Shown: positions 21,243 through 29,562 of the stretch, piece after piece
Numbering within the stretch: the first letter of the stretch is position 1
How the letters are laid out: each line of letters begins with the position of its first letter
Position numbers and translations under genes: made by a program
The notes under the pieces: model-generated
Seen by the model: only the letters and a program-made list of their open reading frames with translations
The model's database searches: none
What the model was told of the DNA's origin: nothing
NCBI GenBank assembly: GCA_026399735.1
Contig: JAPLQK010000084.1
Location: 1-32,903, forward strand
DNA from: Pseudomonadota bacterium
GTDB taxonomy: Bacteria; Pseudomonadota; Gammaproteobacteria; Burkholderiales; Gallionellaceae
Length of the DNA: 32,903 bases
Reading direction: 5' to 3'

Positions 21243-23345
21243 TTACCGTAAATTCATCGAGTTCTGCATGATTTTAGGCGTAATGAAAATCAGCAATTCA
21301 TTTTTGGCATCCGTTTTAACCTTGTTCTTGAACATCCAGCCAAACACAGGGATATCCCCCAGCAACGGCACTTTATTGACAGTGTCGGCAACATCCTGGG
21401 TAAACACGCCGCCCACCACCACAGTCCCGCCATTTTCGACCAATACTTCGGTTGTAACGGACTTGCTGTTGATACTGGGTACACCGGCATACAAGGCGCC
21501 GACGGTATCCTGACTTGCGACCAGCATCATGTTGATGTTGTTGTCCGGCGTAATGTGCGGCGTGACATCCAGGCTCAACGCCGCCGTTTTAAATGCCGTT
21601 GTCGGCGGGCTGCCCACGGTGCCCGCCAGGGTGTAGGGTATCTCAACACCTGACTTGATTGAGGCCTTGGTCTTATCGGCTGTCACCACCTTCGGGCTGG
21701 CAATGTTTTTGGTGATGCCATCGGTTTCCGATGCGTCCAGCTCCAGTGACAGCACCTTGGTTGCCGACGGGTTAAACAACGACAACAGCAAGCCCCCGGT
21801 ACCGGCTGGCGCCGCAGGTAAATTCACATTGGTAATCCCGGTAACGGCTGCACGCGTCGCAGTCGGTGTATTGCCGCCGATAGCAAAACCTGCATTGGGA
21901 CCGACGGCAGGCCCGGTAAATCCCAGCTTTCCACCCAAAGACCTGGCAAAAGAATCGCCAGCAGACACGAACCTGGCTTCGATCATGACCTGACGCACAG
22001 GAACATCAATCTGCTTAAGCAGGCTGCGCACATCCTCCATACGCGACGGAATATCTTTTACAAACAAGGTGTTAGTACGAACATCTGCCATTGCGCTGCC
22101 GCGTTTGGACAAAATACGCGGCGAACCTCCCGCAGCGCCGGGTGCTGCGGCGACAGGTATCGCACCGGCACCGGCGCTGATTCCGTTCAAAAGCGAGGCT
22201 GCCGCAGTCGCGGTTGTATAACCCAGTTGAAAACTTTCGGTACGCAATTCTTCGAGCTCTGAAATATCCTGACGTGCGGTCAGATCACTCTTCTCGGAAG
22301 CCGCCAGCTCCCCGATCGGCGCCACCTGAATCACATTGCCGTTCTTGCGCATTGCCAGTCCGCGGCTTTGCAAAATGATATCCAGCGCCTGATCCCACGG
22401 CACGTCTTTCAGGCGCAAGGTCAGATTGCCCGTCACGCTGTCGCTGATAACCATATTCAGTTCGGTAAAGTCAGCGATCACATTCAGGGCTTCACGTACG
22501 GAAATATCCTGAAAATTCAGCGTCAGCTTCTCACCTGCATAGCCTGGCTGACCGCCCTTGACCAGTTTGTTCGGGTCTTCCACAACAGGCTTGATTTCGA
22601 CGATGAATTTACTGTCGGTCTGATAGGCAACATGTTCCCACATTCCTTTGGGCTCAATCACCATGCGGATATTGTCACCCTGCGCAAAGGTATCAACCAG
22701 CTGTACCGGTGTTGCGAAGTCAACCACATCCAGCTTGCGCTGTAATTTTCCCGGCAGATTGGTTTTCAGAAAATCAACGATCAGGCGGGTGCCCTGACGG
22801 TGAATGTCGATGCCCACGCCTGAATCGGACAAGTCAACCTGAATTCGTCCTTCACCATTTTTGCCGCGACGAAAATCAACGGCGTTCAAGGTATGCTTTT
22901 GCGTCGTCAGGCGTGCATCAGCAAACCGTTCGCCTGCGACAGGCAATTCGGCTGTTTTGGCATGCAAAGTGATCAAAACAGCGTTGCCATCAACCCGGGT
23001 ATCATAAGCTAACATCTGATTCAGATTAACCACCAACCGGGTGCGCGAACCCGCCTGCACAATATTGGCACTGCGCAAGTCGCCCACGGAAAAATCCTGT
23101 AAAGACTTGCCAAGTGCATTCTCTGTATTGGGAAAATCCAGTGCGATACGCGGCGGTACATTGATTGCAAAACCGGCTGGCGGGTTAGCCAGAGGCTCTG
23201 CCAGCTCAACCTTGATGATGGTCGTACCTGAACCCGCCTCGCTCACACTCAACGCAGTTATTTTATTCTGGGTTTCGGCCTGTGCAACCGGCAAAGCCAA
23301 AACCATCAACAAACCCAGCATCGCGCTTTTTATCATTGTGCCCAT
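21243..23345 (-). CDS. pilQ: Type IV pilus outer-membrane secretin PilQ
   Basis: This 700-residue protein multimerises to form the outer-membrane channel through which type IV pili pass. A signal peptide (about residues 1-23, ending LPVAQA) precedes two AMIN-type domains, a short secretin/TonB N-domain (LTLNFQDISVREALNVIADF), a secretin N1-type domain with an Ala/Gly-rich loop, and the C-terminal secretin core with VVGGVFTQD, VPLLGDIPVFGWMFKN and NELLIFITPKIM. ATG 23345 follows an excellent ribosome site, AAGGAG with seven-base spacing, embedded in the last codons of pilP. Earlier in-frame starts inside pilP are rejected. Confidence 0.96.
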   Translation of the reverse strand: MGTMIKSAMLGLLMVLALPVAQAETQNKITALSVSEAGSGTTIIKVELAEPLANPPAGFAINVPPRIALDFPNTENALGKSLQDFSVGDLRSANIVQAGSRTRLVVNLNQMLAYDTRVDGNAVLITLHAKTAELPVAGERFADARLTTQKHTLNAVDFRRGKNGEGRIQVDLSDSGVGIDIHRQGTRLIVDFLKTNLPGKLQRKLDVVDFATPVQLVDTFAQGDNIRMVIEPKGMWEHVAYQTDSKFIVEIKPVVEDPNKLVKGGQPGYAGEKLTLNFQDISVREALNVIADFTELNMVISDSVTGNLTLRLKDVPWDQALDIILQSRGLAMRKNGNVIQVAPIGELAASEKSDLTARQDISELEELRTESFQLGYTTATAAASLLNGISAGAGAIPVAAAPGAAGGSPRILSKRGSAMADVRTNTLFVKDIPSRMEDVRSLLKQIDVPVRQVMIEARFVSAGDSFARSLGGKLGFTGPAVGPNAGFAIGGNTPTATRAAVTGITNVNLPAAPAGTGGLLLSLFNPSATKVLSLELDASETDGITKNIASPKVVTADKTKASIKSGVEIPYTLAGTVGSPPTTAFKTAALSLDVTPHITPDNNINMMLVASQDTVGALYAGVPSINSKSVTTEVLVENGGTVVVGGVFTQDVADTVNKVPLLGDIPVFGWMFKNKVKTDAKNELLIFITPKIMQNSMNLR

Positions 23346-23349
23346 TGCG

Positions 23350-23865
23350 TTACTCCTTATCAACCAATTGCAGACTGCTGATGCGCTCAGACCAGTCACC
23401 GGTGCTGTCTTGCACCACTTCTTTAATCGTAATTTCCGTACCGGATAATTTTTGAATCAAGCCGAAATTCATGCCGACGTAATTCCCAACCTTGACCTGA
23501 TACAGTTTTTTGTCAGGCGCGCGAATGACGGCATGACCCACTTTAGCCTTCAACACATAACCGACCATCTTGAGGCTTTCCAGCGGAAACTCCTCCAGCG
23601 CCTCCTTGGGACGATTCATATCGGGTTCATTTTCTCCTCGCCGCCCCGCAGAACTGACTTCCGGTTTACGCGGTTTGAAGGGGTCAGTCAGATTCATATC
23701 GTTGATGTACGCGAAAGGCTCATAAAGCTTTACTTCGGGAGGCGGCGGTATTTTCCCGCGCATATCCGCGCCGGAGTTTTTGACAAAATCACGCAGATCC
23801 TGAAATTCTTCGCCACCGCAACCTGCCAACCACGCACAGACAAAAGCAATATAGATTAACTTCAT
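23350..23865 (-). CDS. pilP: Type IV pilus assembly lipoprotein PilP
   Basis: This 171-residue inner-membrane lipoprotein connects the PilMNO platform to the PilQ secretin. The signal peptide ends in the lipobox LAGC with acyl-cysteine C16. A proline-rich disordered stretch (PPPPEVKLYEPFAY) leads to NLTDPFKPRK, then the beta-sandwich domain with LESLKMVGYVLKAKVGHAVI and VKVGNYVGMNFG, the family core. Its ATG overlaps the pilO stop by four bases (ATGA), and its final codons supply the pilQ ribosome site. Confidence 0.95.
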   Translation of the reverse strand: MKLIYIAFVCAWLAGCGGEEFQDLRDFVKNSGADMRGKIPPPPEVKLYEPFAYINDMNLTDPFKPRKPEVSSAGRRGENEPDMNRPKEALEEFPLESLKMVGYVLKAKVGHAVIRAPDKKLYQVKVGNYVGMNFGLIQKLSGTEITIKEVVQDSTGDWSERISSLQLVDKE

Positions 23866-24488
23866 TTTGCGGCTCCTGCCGACTTGGCGGCCCTCTTTTG
23901 CGCTGCGAGCTCCTCTTCGTCAAGATAGCGGAAGGTTTTCGCAATCGCATCCATCGACAGCGATCCGCCCGATGGTGCAACGGCTATTTCATTTAGTGTC
24001 ACAATACGCGGCAGCATGGAAATATCGCTGGCAAATTTTCCCAGATCGTCGTAATTACCCGTCACCTTGATGGCGATCGGTTGTTCGGCAAACGAGCCTT
24101 TTATGGTTTCCGGACCCGGGCGGAACAAATCAAACTGCAAACCACGCCCTAAACCTGCCTGATTGATATCTGTCAGCAAGGCATCCATTTCGGATTTATT
24201 CGGCAATTGTTTAAGCAAGGCACCAAATGATTCCTGAGTTTCCAGCAACTGCTTCTTGATCAGATCCAGATTAACCGCCTGCCTTTTTTTGGATAAAAAC
24301 GCATCTTTAAGCGTCGATTCACGGGCTTTTGCACCGGTCAATTCATCCCATTGGCTTTGACTATCCAGCATACCGCCCGTCACGACAATACCGATGAAGA
24401 TCATTGCAAAAGCCATCAGTTTTGCCGACCACGGCCATGCACCCGGCGTTTTCGGATTTAAATTTTTCAGTTCGTCCAGATTCATCAT
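23862..24488 (-). CDS. pilO: Type IV pilus inner-membrane platform protein PilO
   Basis: This 208-residue bitopic protein has a cytoplasmic N-terminus that includes LNPKTPGAWPWSAK, a membrane helix at about residues 26-43, a coiled coil to about 100, and a ferredoxin-like periplasmic domain with GLQFDLFRPGPE and VTGNYDDLGKFASDIS. It forms heterodimers with PilN in the alignment subcomplex. Two consecutive ATGs (24488 and 24485) are possible starts; the first is used, with an AAGGA site upstream. It starts four bases after pilN. The Ala/Lys-rich tail is unremarkable. Confidence 0.95.
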   Translation of the reverse strand: MMNLDELKNLNPKTPGAWPWSAKLMAFAMIFIGIVVTGGMLDSQSQWDELTGAKARESTLKDAFLSKKRQAVNLDLIKKQLLETQESFGALLKQLPNKSEMDALLTDINQAGLGRGLQFDLFRPGPETIKGSFAEQPIAIKVTGNYDDLGKFASDISMLPRIVTLNEIAVAPSGGSLSMDAIAKTFRYLDEEELAAQKRAAKSAGAAK

Positions 24489-24492
24489 GGCA

Positions 24493-25074
24493 CTAATTCC
24501 TTACGCCAGCGGGCTTGACATCATTCACGCCAGTCAACTTGGTTAGCTTGAAGGTCAGCGTAAATTCACTCAGACGAGCACCATTGGCATTCGTCGCATG
24601 AATTTCGACCAGTGCAGGCGACTCCAGCCAGGCGGAATCTTCAATGGCTCTCATCAAGGTTGAGACTCGCGCATTCGATTGCGCAAAACCGACCAGACTG
24701 ATTGCATCCCCCGATTGCTTGACAGACTTGATATATACGCCATCCGGCAGAATACGCAGCATCTGATCCAGCAGATGCACTACGCTTGCACGATCGCTTT
24801 GCAACTTTTCAACTGCATCCTTGCGCTCAAGCAAGGCCTTGGTCTGCTCACGCAATTTTCTGATTTCCGCGATCTGTTTATCCAGCACCAGCGTTTCCTG
24901 CTCCAAATAGGCATTGCGTCGATTCTGATAATCAATTTTTGCGCTGATCACCATATGCACCAGCCCCCAGACCAGCACGCCCAGCAGCAAAGAAAGAAAG
25001 CTCAATATAAAGAACTGTATCTGTTTGGCGCGACGTTTTTCCTCGCGATGTGGCAGCAAGTTTATGCGTATCAT
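24493..25074 (-). CDS. pilN: Type IV pilus inner-membrane platform protein PilN
   Basis: This 193-residue bitopic protein starts MIRINLLPHREEKRR, the conserved PilN motif that binds the groove of PilM. It continues with a membrane helix at about residues 21-43, a coiled coil with many Glu, Lys and Leu at about 50-95, and a small periplasmic domain (LPDGVYIKSVKQSGDAISLVG). It pairs with PilO. The start overlaps the pilM stop by four bases, which fits production in fixed ratio with its cytoplasmic partner. Confidence 0.96.
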   Translation of the reverse strand: MIRINLLPHREEKRRAKQIQFFILSFLSLLLGVLVWGLVHMVISAKIDYQNRRNAYLEQETLVLDKQIAEIRKLREQTKALLERKDAVEKLQSDRASVVHLLDQMLRILPDGVYIKSVKQSGDAISLVGFAQSNARVSTLMRAIEDSAWLESPALVEIHATNANGARLSEFTLTFKLTKLTGVNDVKPAGVRN

Positions 25075-26171
25075 GATGGATCGAACCTCCGCATGGCCAG
25101 ACCACAGGCAATAATTAACGCAGGTGCATCCGTTTGCAACTGGCGCCCCTTTACCCTGCCCGACAAAGTCATTAACGCAAACGGATTCGCCACCATGGTA
25201 CTCACCTGAGTTCGCGTGGCCACTGCATCGTCCAGCCCCGGCAACACGGCGCAGCCGCCTGCCAGCACGATATAGTCCACTTCATTGTATTGCGAAGAGG
25301 TAAAAAAGAACTGGAGCGCACGCGCAATCTCCATGACCAGATTTTCACGAAAGGGTGACAACACATCGCTTTCATAATTTTCAGGTAAGCCACCGTTGCG
25401 TTTTGCGGCTTCGGCCTGCTCGACAGTCATGCCGAACGCGGTTTGAATTTGCTGGGTCAATTGCTCGCCGCCGATTTGCTGATCCCGTGTGTAAATCGAT
25501 TGTCCGTTGCGTAACACATTGACATTCATCACGGTCGCGCCAATATCGATCAAGGCCACACACTTATCTTCCGCGTTATCCGGCAGTTGCGCCCTTATTT
25601 GTGAAAATGCCGTTTCAGCCGCATAGGGTTCGACATCCACGACTGTCACCTTAAGTCCTGCCGCCTGAGCAGCAGCCACTCTGTCTTCTACATTCGCCTT
25701 GCGAGAAGCTGCCAGCAATACTTCTACTTCATCCTCAATTCCGGGTGCCGGACCCAGCACATAAAAATCCAGATTGACCTCATCCAGCGCAAAAGGAATA
25801 TATTGGTTTGCCTCTGATTCGACCTGAAACTCCAGATCTTCATCTCGCATGCCGGCAGGCAGGAGTATTTTCTTGGAAATGACGGCCGCAGCAGGCAGCG
25901 CGACACTGATATTTTTAATTTTGGTACCCAGACGCTTCCAGCCACGCTGAAGCGTTTCCGCCAGCGCATCCAGATTATTGATATTGCCGTCGAAAAATGC
26001 ATCTTTAGGCAACGCCTCTATCACGTAGCGCTCTACCGTGTAGCCGGCATTATCCGGTGCCTGGCTGAGCTCAACCAGTTTTACCGATGACGAACTAATA
26101 TCCACCCCGATCAAAGGTGGCGTTTTTGACTGGATAAAATCCAGAAAAATATCAAAATTTACTTTAGGCAT
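25071..26171 (-). CDS. pilM: Type IV pilus actin-like ATP-binding protein PilM
   Basis: This 366-residue cytoplasmic protein with an actin fold binds ATP and the PilN tail, and links pilus ATPases to the membrane platform. Visible motifs are GVDISSSSVKLVELS near residue 22 (phosphate-1), VESEANQYIPFALDEV near 117, CVALIDIGATVMNVNV near 204 (phosphate-2) and DYIVLAGGCAVLPGLDDAV near 304 (adenosine). It is the first gene of pilMNOPQ; a promoter is visible at 26208-26236. Confidence 0.96.
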   Translation of the reverse strand: MPKVNFDIFLDFIQSKTPPLIGVDISSSSVKLVELSQAPDNAGYTVERYVIEALPKDAFFDGNINNLDALAETLQRGWKRLGTKIKNISVALPAAAVISKKILLPAGMRDEDLEFQVESEANQYIPFALDEVNLDFYVLGPAPGIEDEVEVLLAASRKANVEDRVAAAQAAGLKVTVVDVEPYAAETAFSQIRAQLPDNAEDKCVALIDIGATVMNVNVLRNGQSIYTRDQQIGGEQLTQQIQTAFGMTVEQAEAAKRNGGLPENYESDVLSPFRENLVMEIARALQFFFTSSQYNEVDYIVLAGGCAVLPGLDDAVATRTQVSTMVANPFALMTLSGRVKGRQLQTDAPALIIACGLAMRRFDPS

Positions 26172-26207
26172 AGGCCGTTCGGAGCTTTTCCGTATAAAGT
26201 GGTTGAA

Positions 26208-26236
26208 ATCCTAGCAATTGCGCTCAACGCTGTAAA
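26208..26236 (-). promoter_or_regulatory. Sigma70-type promoter for pilMNOPQ
   Basis: On the minus strand TTTACA, a 17-base spacer, then TAGGAT. This matches the consensus at five of six (-35) and four of six (-10) positions with ideal spacing. It would start transcription about 30 bases upstream of the pilM ATG. It sits back to back with the mrcA promoter in the same 150-base gap. Confidence 0.6.
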
Positions 26237-26240
26237 GACG

Positions 26241-26269
26241 TTTTTGGTGATACATTTATCTCGTATAAT
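26241..26269 (+). promoter_or_regulatory. Sigma70-type promoter for mrcA
   Basis: A perfect TATAAT at 26264-26269 lies about 50 bases upstream of the mrcA ATG. The -35 box at 17-base spacing (TTTTTG) is weak, so the promoter may need an activator or be moderate. The -35 regions of this promoter and the divergent pilM promoter are only four bases apart, so the two polymerases may compete. Confidence 0.55.
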
Positions 26270-26321
26270 CGACACGATTGCTGAACAATACCATTATTAA
26301 TTATTCTTGAACAACTATTCA

Positions 26322-28631
26322 ATGACTACACGCCGCTGGCTGCTCCCCGTTATTGTTGTGCTGACGCTTATTTTGTTGCCTGTTTTATTGCTCGGGATGG
26401 CGGTGATGCTGACCTATCCGAGCCTGCCTTCGCTGGAGGTTCTCACCGACTACCACCCCAAAGTGCCGCTGCGCATCTATAGCGCTGAGGGAACCTTACT
26501 TGGTGAATTTGGCGAAGAGCGCAGAGCGCTGGTGAAAATAGCCGAAGTGCCTGATGCGATGAAAAACGCCATTCTGGCTGCGGAAGACGATCGATTTTAT
26601 CAACACGGCGGCGTTGATTATATGGGCGTATTGCGCGCCGCGCTTTCCAATTTTACGGCAGGCGGCACCAAACAGGGCGCGAGCACCATCACCATGCAGG
26701 TTGCCCGAAATTTTTTCCTTTCCAAGGAAAAAACCTTTACGCGCAAATTCAATGAAATGTTGCTTGCCTTCAAAATCGAGCATTACCTGAGCAAAGATGA
26801 CATCTTGCAGCTTTACATCAACCAGATTTATCTTGGTCAACGCTCCTACGGTTTTGCGTCCGCTTCGCAGATCTACTTCGGTAAACCGCTGAATCAGATT
26901 TCCATTGCCGAAGCCGCCATGTTAGCCGGCTTGCCCAAGGCACCTTCCAGCTACAACCCCGTCGTCAACCCCAAGCGCGCCAAACTGCGTCAGCTTTACG
27001 TGCTGCGACGCATGCACGAGTTGCGCCTTATCAACGATGATCAATTCAAACTTGCCCAGAACGAACCTATCATCGCAAAACATGGTAACCAGGAATTCTC
27101 TGTCAAATCTGACTATCTGACAGAAATGGTAAGGCAGGCCGTATATCAAAAGTATCAGGACGATACCTATACTCAGGGACTTAAGGTTTACACCACGATC
27201 CGTCAACTGGATCAGACAGCCGCTTATCAGGCCGTGCGCAAAGGCGTGCTTGAATATGACCGGCGTCATGGGTATCGCGGGCCGGAAGGCTACGCGGATT
27301 TGCAACAAGGAAATGGCGAGGAAGCGTTGGAAGAAGCGCTGCAGGAATCCATCGACAATGACGATTTGCTGCCCGCCGTGGTTTTATCCGCGTCCACCAC
27401 AGTGATTCAGGCCTATTGCAAGGGTGGCGAACGGGTTACGATCAGCGGGGAAGCGTTGCGTTTCGCACAAAGAGCGCTCACCGATAAGGTGGCATTGAAT
27501 CAGCGCATCGTGACGGGCTCCATCATCCGCGTCCAGAAAAATGAGCAAGGTGTGTGGCAAATAAGCCAGCTTCCGCAAGTGGAATCGGCATTTGTGTCGG
27601 GCAATCCACTCGATGGCGCCATCTACGCACTGGTCGGCGGTTTTGATTTTAACCATAATCAGTTCAACCACATCACTCAAGCCTGGCGTCAACCCGGCTC
27701 AAGCTTCAAACCCTACATTTATTCCGCAGCGCTCGAAAAGGGATTTACCCCGGCCACCATCATCAATGATGCGCCGCTGTCGTTCGGTGCCGCTCAGACC
27801 GGCAGCGAGCCCTGGGAACCGAAAAATTACGATGGCAAATACGCAGGGCCGATGCGCATGCGCGAAGCACTTATCCATTCCAAAAATATGGTTTCGATAC
27901 GCATCCTGCAATCCATCACGCCGCGTTATGTACAGGACTACATCACCAAATTCGGTCTGGATGCTGAAAAACATCCGCCTTACCTGACTATGGCGCTGGG
28001 AGCCGGTTCGGTAACGCCACTCCAGATGCTGACCGGGTATTCGGTATTTGCCAATGGCGGCTTTCGCACTACGCCTTATTTCATTCAGCGCATCGAGGAT
28101 GCACAAGGAAAAGTGCTTAGCAAAACGATTCCCGTAGTGGCTAATGAAAGTGCGCCGCAGATCATCGACGTGCGCAATGCGTACACCATGGTCAGTCTGA
28201 TGCAGGACGTGGTCAAACACGGCACTGGCATTCGCGCCATGCAACTCGGACGCCAGGATCTGGCCGGTAAAACCGGCACCACCAACGATTCCATCGATGC
28301 CTGGTTTTGCGGCTTTCAGCCGACTGTGGTGGGCATCGCATGGATGGGGTTCGATCAGCCACGCAGCCTGGGCGACAAGGAAACCGGCGGTGGCGCAGCG
28401 CTGCCGATCTGGATGAGTTACATGGAGAAGGTGCTCAAAGATGTACCGCAGGCCGAATACAGCATGCCGGACAACATGGCCGCCGTGCGCATTAACGAAA
28501 GCGGCCATCGCGACGACAACGGTTCCCGGGTGGAATATTTCTATCAGGAAAATGTACCTGGCGGACAGGCAGTCTCGCCGCCGGGCGACTCCGGGAAAAA
28601 TGCTGAAACGATCAGAGATCAGCTGCTCTGA
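26322..28631 (+). CDS. mrcA: Penicillin-binding protein 1A (bifunctional transglycosylase/transpeptidase)
   Basis: This 769-residue class A PBP makes and crosslinks glycan strands at the inner membrane. A membrane anchor (about residues 8-30) precedes the GT51 domain, with catalytic E88 in ILAAEDDRFYQHGG and the KQGASTITMQVARNFF motif near 117. An OB-like insert (about 320-430) separates it from the transpeptidase domain, with S460-S-F-K463, S520-K-N522 and K650-T-G-T. ATG 26322 is used; an in-frame TTG at 26307 would add five residues. It diverges from pilM, a common arrangement in Proteobacteria. Confidence 0.96.
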   Translation: MTTRRWLLPVIVVLTLILLPVLLLGMAVMLTYPSLPSLEVLTDYHPKVPLRIYSAEGTLLGEFGEERRALVKIAEVPDAMKNAILAAEDDRFYQHGGVDYMGVLRAALSNFTAGGTKQGASTITMQVARNFFLSKEKTFTRKFNEMLLAFKIEHYLSKDDILQLYINQIYLGQRSYGFASASQIYFGKPLNQISIAEAAMLAGLPKAPSSYNPVVNPKRAKLRQLYVLRRMHELRLINDDQFKLAQNEPIIAKHGNQEFSVKSDYLTEMVRQAVYQKYQDDTYTQGLKVYTTIRQLDQTAAYQAVRKGVLEYDRRHGYRGPEGYADLQQGNGEEALEEALQESIDNDDLLPAVVLSASTTVIQAYCKGGERVTISGEALRFAQRALTDKVALNQRIVTGSIIRVQKNEQGVWQISQLPQVESAFVSGNPLDGAIYALVGGFDFNHNQFNHITQAWRQPGSSFKPYIYSAALEKGFTPATIINDAPLSFGAAQTGSEPWEPKNYDGKYAGPMRMREALIHSKNMVSIRILQSITPRYVQDYITKFGLDAEKHPPYLTMALGAGSVTPLQMLTGYSVFANGGFRTTPYFIQRIEDAQGKVLSKTIPVVANESAPQIIDVRNAYTMVSLMQDVVKHGTGIRAMQLGRQDLAGKTGTTNDSIDAWFCGFQPTVVGIAWMGFDQPRSLGDKETGGGAALPIWMSYMEKVLKDVPQAEYSMPDNMAAVRINESGHRDDNGSRVEYFYQENVPGGQAVSPPGDSGKNAETIRDQLL

Positions 28632-29227
28632 TGTCGCCAAAGCCACGCGATTCCAGGCGTGACCTGATGCGCGAACAGCTGGCGCATCAGGCCGCGAAAT
28701 TGATTGCCGAGGCCGGCATGGCCGACTTCGCCTCTGCCAAGCGCAAGGCGGCCCGTCAACTTGGCGCCTCAGACACGCAGCACCTGCCCAGCAACAAGGA
28801 AGTAGAAGAAGCTTTGCACAGTTATCGCGTGCTATACCAACACGACAGTCATCCCGATATTCTGCATCAGCTACGCAGCGAAGCCTTGGCCTGCATGCGG
28901 CTGTTTGCAACATTTAACCCTTACCTGACCGGTTCGGTATTAAGCGGCGCAGCGGGTGAGCTTTCAGACATCAATCTGATGCTGTTTTCCGACGATGCAA
29001 AATCCGTACTGCTGTTCCTGCTCAGAAACAAGCTCGATTTTGAAGACGGAGAATGGAGAATCCGACTGGGAGGGCGTGAAGAAACTGTCCCGAGCTATAC
29101 GCTCACCCGGGAATCAGGTATCCAGATACATCTTATTGTGCTGCCCGAAAACGCCCGTCACAGCGGCAGCCGCCATCCTGAAACCCATGCGAATATTGCG
29201 GCAGTTGAAAAGTTATTGGCGGATTAG
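28631..29227 (+). CDS. Uncharacterised protein with a nucleotidyltransferase-like core
   Basis: I do not recognise this 198-residue protein by name. The N-terminal half is basic and helical (REQLAHQAAKLIAEAGMADF, then AKRKAARQLG). The middle contains TGSVLSGAAGELSDINLMLF, which resembles the GS-x(n)-SDI/DxD strand of minimal nucleotidyltransferases, although the usual second acidic residue is not clear. The rest looks beta-rich, ending in helical KLLAD. The ATG overlaps the mrcA stop by one base (TGATG), so it is probably co-translated with PBP1A. No signal peptide or membrane segment is seen. Catalytic function is uncertain. Confidence 0.7.
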   Translation: MSPKPRDSRRDLMREQLAHQAAKLIAEAGMADFASAKRKAARQLGASDTQHLPSNKEVEEALHSYRVLYQHDSHPDILHQLRSEALACMRLFATFNPYLTGSVLSGAAGELSDINLMLFSDDAKSVLLFLLRNKLDFEDGEWRIRLGGREETVPSYTLTRESGIQIHLIVLPENARHSGSRHPETHANIAAVEKLLAD

Positions 29228-29262
29228 CCGGAAAAATCCATTGTAAATCCGATAAATATCCA

Positions 29263-29291
29263 TTGTCAGGTTTTATTGAATCCAGCATAAT
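29263..29291 (+). promoter_or_regulatory. Sigma70-type promoter of the gcv operon
   Basis: TTGTCA, a 17-base spacer and CATAAT give five of six matches in each hexamer. The predicted start lies near 29298, about ten bases before the first glycine aptamer, so the whole riboswitch would be in the 5' leader. Confidence 0.75.
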
Positions 29292-29308
29292 CCGCATCGC
29301 CGTTCAGA

Positions 29309-29513
29309 CCAATGGGAGAGCGTGGTATTTGATGCCACCGCCGAAGGCGTAACACCCGTAACCGCTCAGGCACAAAGAACTATTGGCACAGGCAAATCTG
29401 GAGAGCGCAGGCATCACCTGCCACCGAAGGGGCACGCAATTAAATGCAGATAATGACTTGTTTATCAATGAGTTGCTGAATTTATTGTAATCTCTCAGGT
29501 ACCAAGGACAGAT
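29309..29513 (+). promoter_or_regulatory. Tandem glycine riboswitch upstream of gcvT
   Basis: Two glycine aptamers lie in series. Aptamer 1 (29309-29386) is closed by CCAAT/ATTGG and contains GGGAGAGCG, CCGCCGAAGGCGTAAC and CCGCTCAGGCACAAAGAAC. Aptamer 2 (29396-29513) is closed by ATCTG/CAGAT and contains GGAGAGCGCAGG, CACCGAAGGGGCACGC and AATCTCTCAGGTACCAAGGA. These blocks are the conserved core of the glycine riboswitch class, and a nine-base linker joins the pair. Aptamer 2 has a long P3 arm of about 50 bases. Glycine binding is expected to control the downstream gcv genes. The motif match is by eye, without covariance scoring. Confidence 0.9.
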
Positions 29514-29552
29514 GGGGCGCAGCACGAATTCGTGCTGCGCCTTTTTTATTTT
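29514..29552 (+). terminator. Intrinsic terminator (riboswitch expression platform) before gcvT
   Basis: A perfect 26-base palindrome at 29516-29541 (stem GGCGCAGCACG / CGTGCTGCGCC, loop AATT) is followed by six T, A and four T. It begins two bases after the P1 stem of glycine aptamer 2 and ends about ten bases before the gcvT ATG. It should stop leader transcription unless an alternative fold prevents it. Confidence 0.85.
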
Positions 29553-29562
29553 GAAAGCCTGT

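Noticed and set aside
27699-28913. Minus-strand open frame of 404 codons opposite mrcA
   Set aside because: It spans the mrcA end and the next gene in antisense with Cys/Arg/His-rich content and no family motif.
29512-29562. ATG at 29512 as gcvT start
   Set aside because: It falls in the riboswitch P1 and terminator, and the 17 added residues are not GcvT-like.
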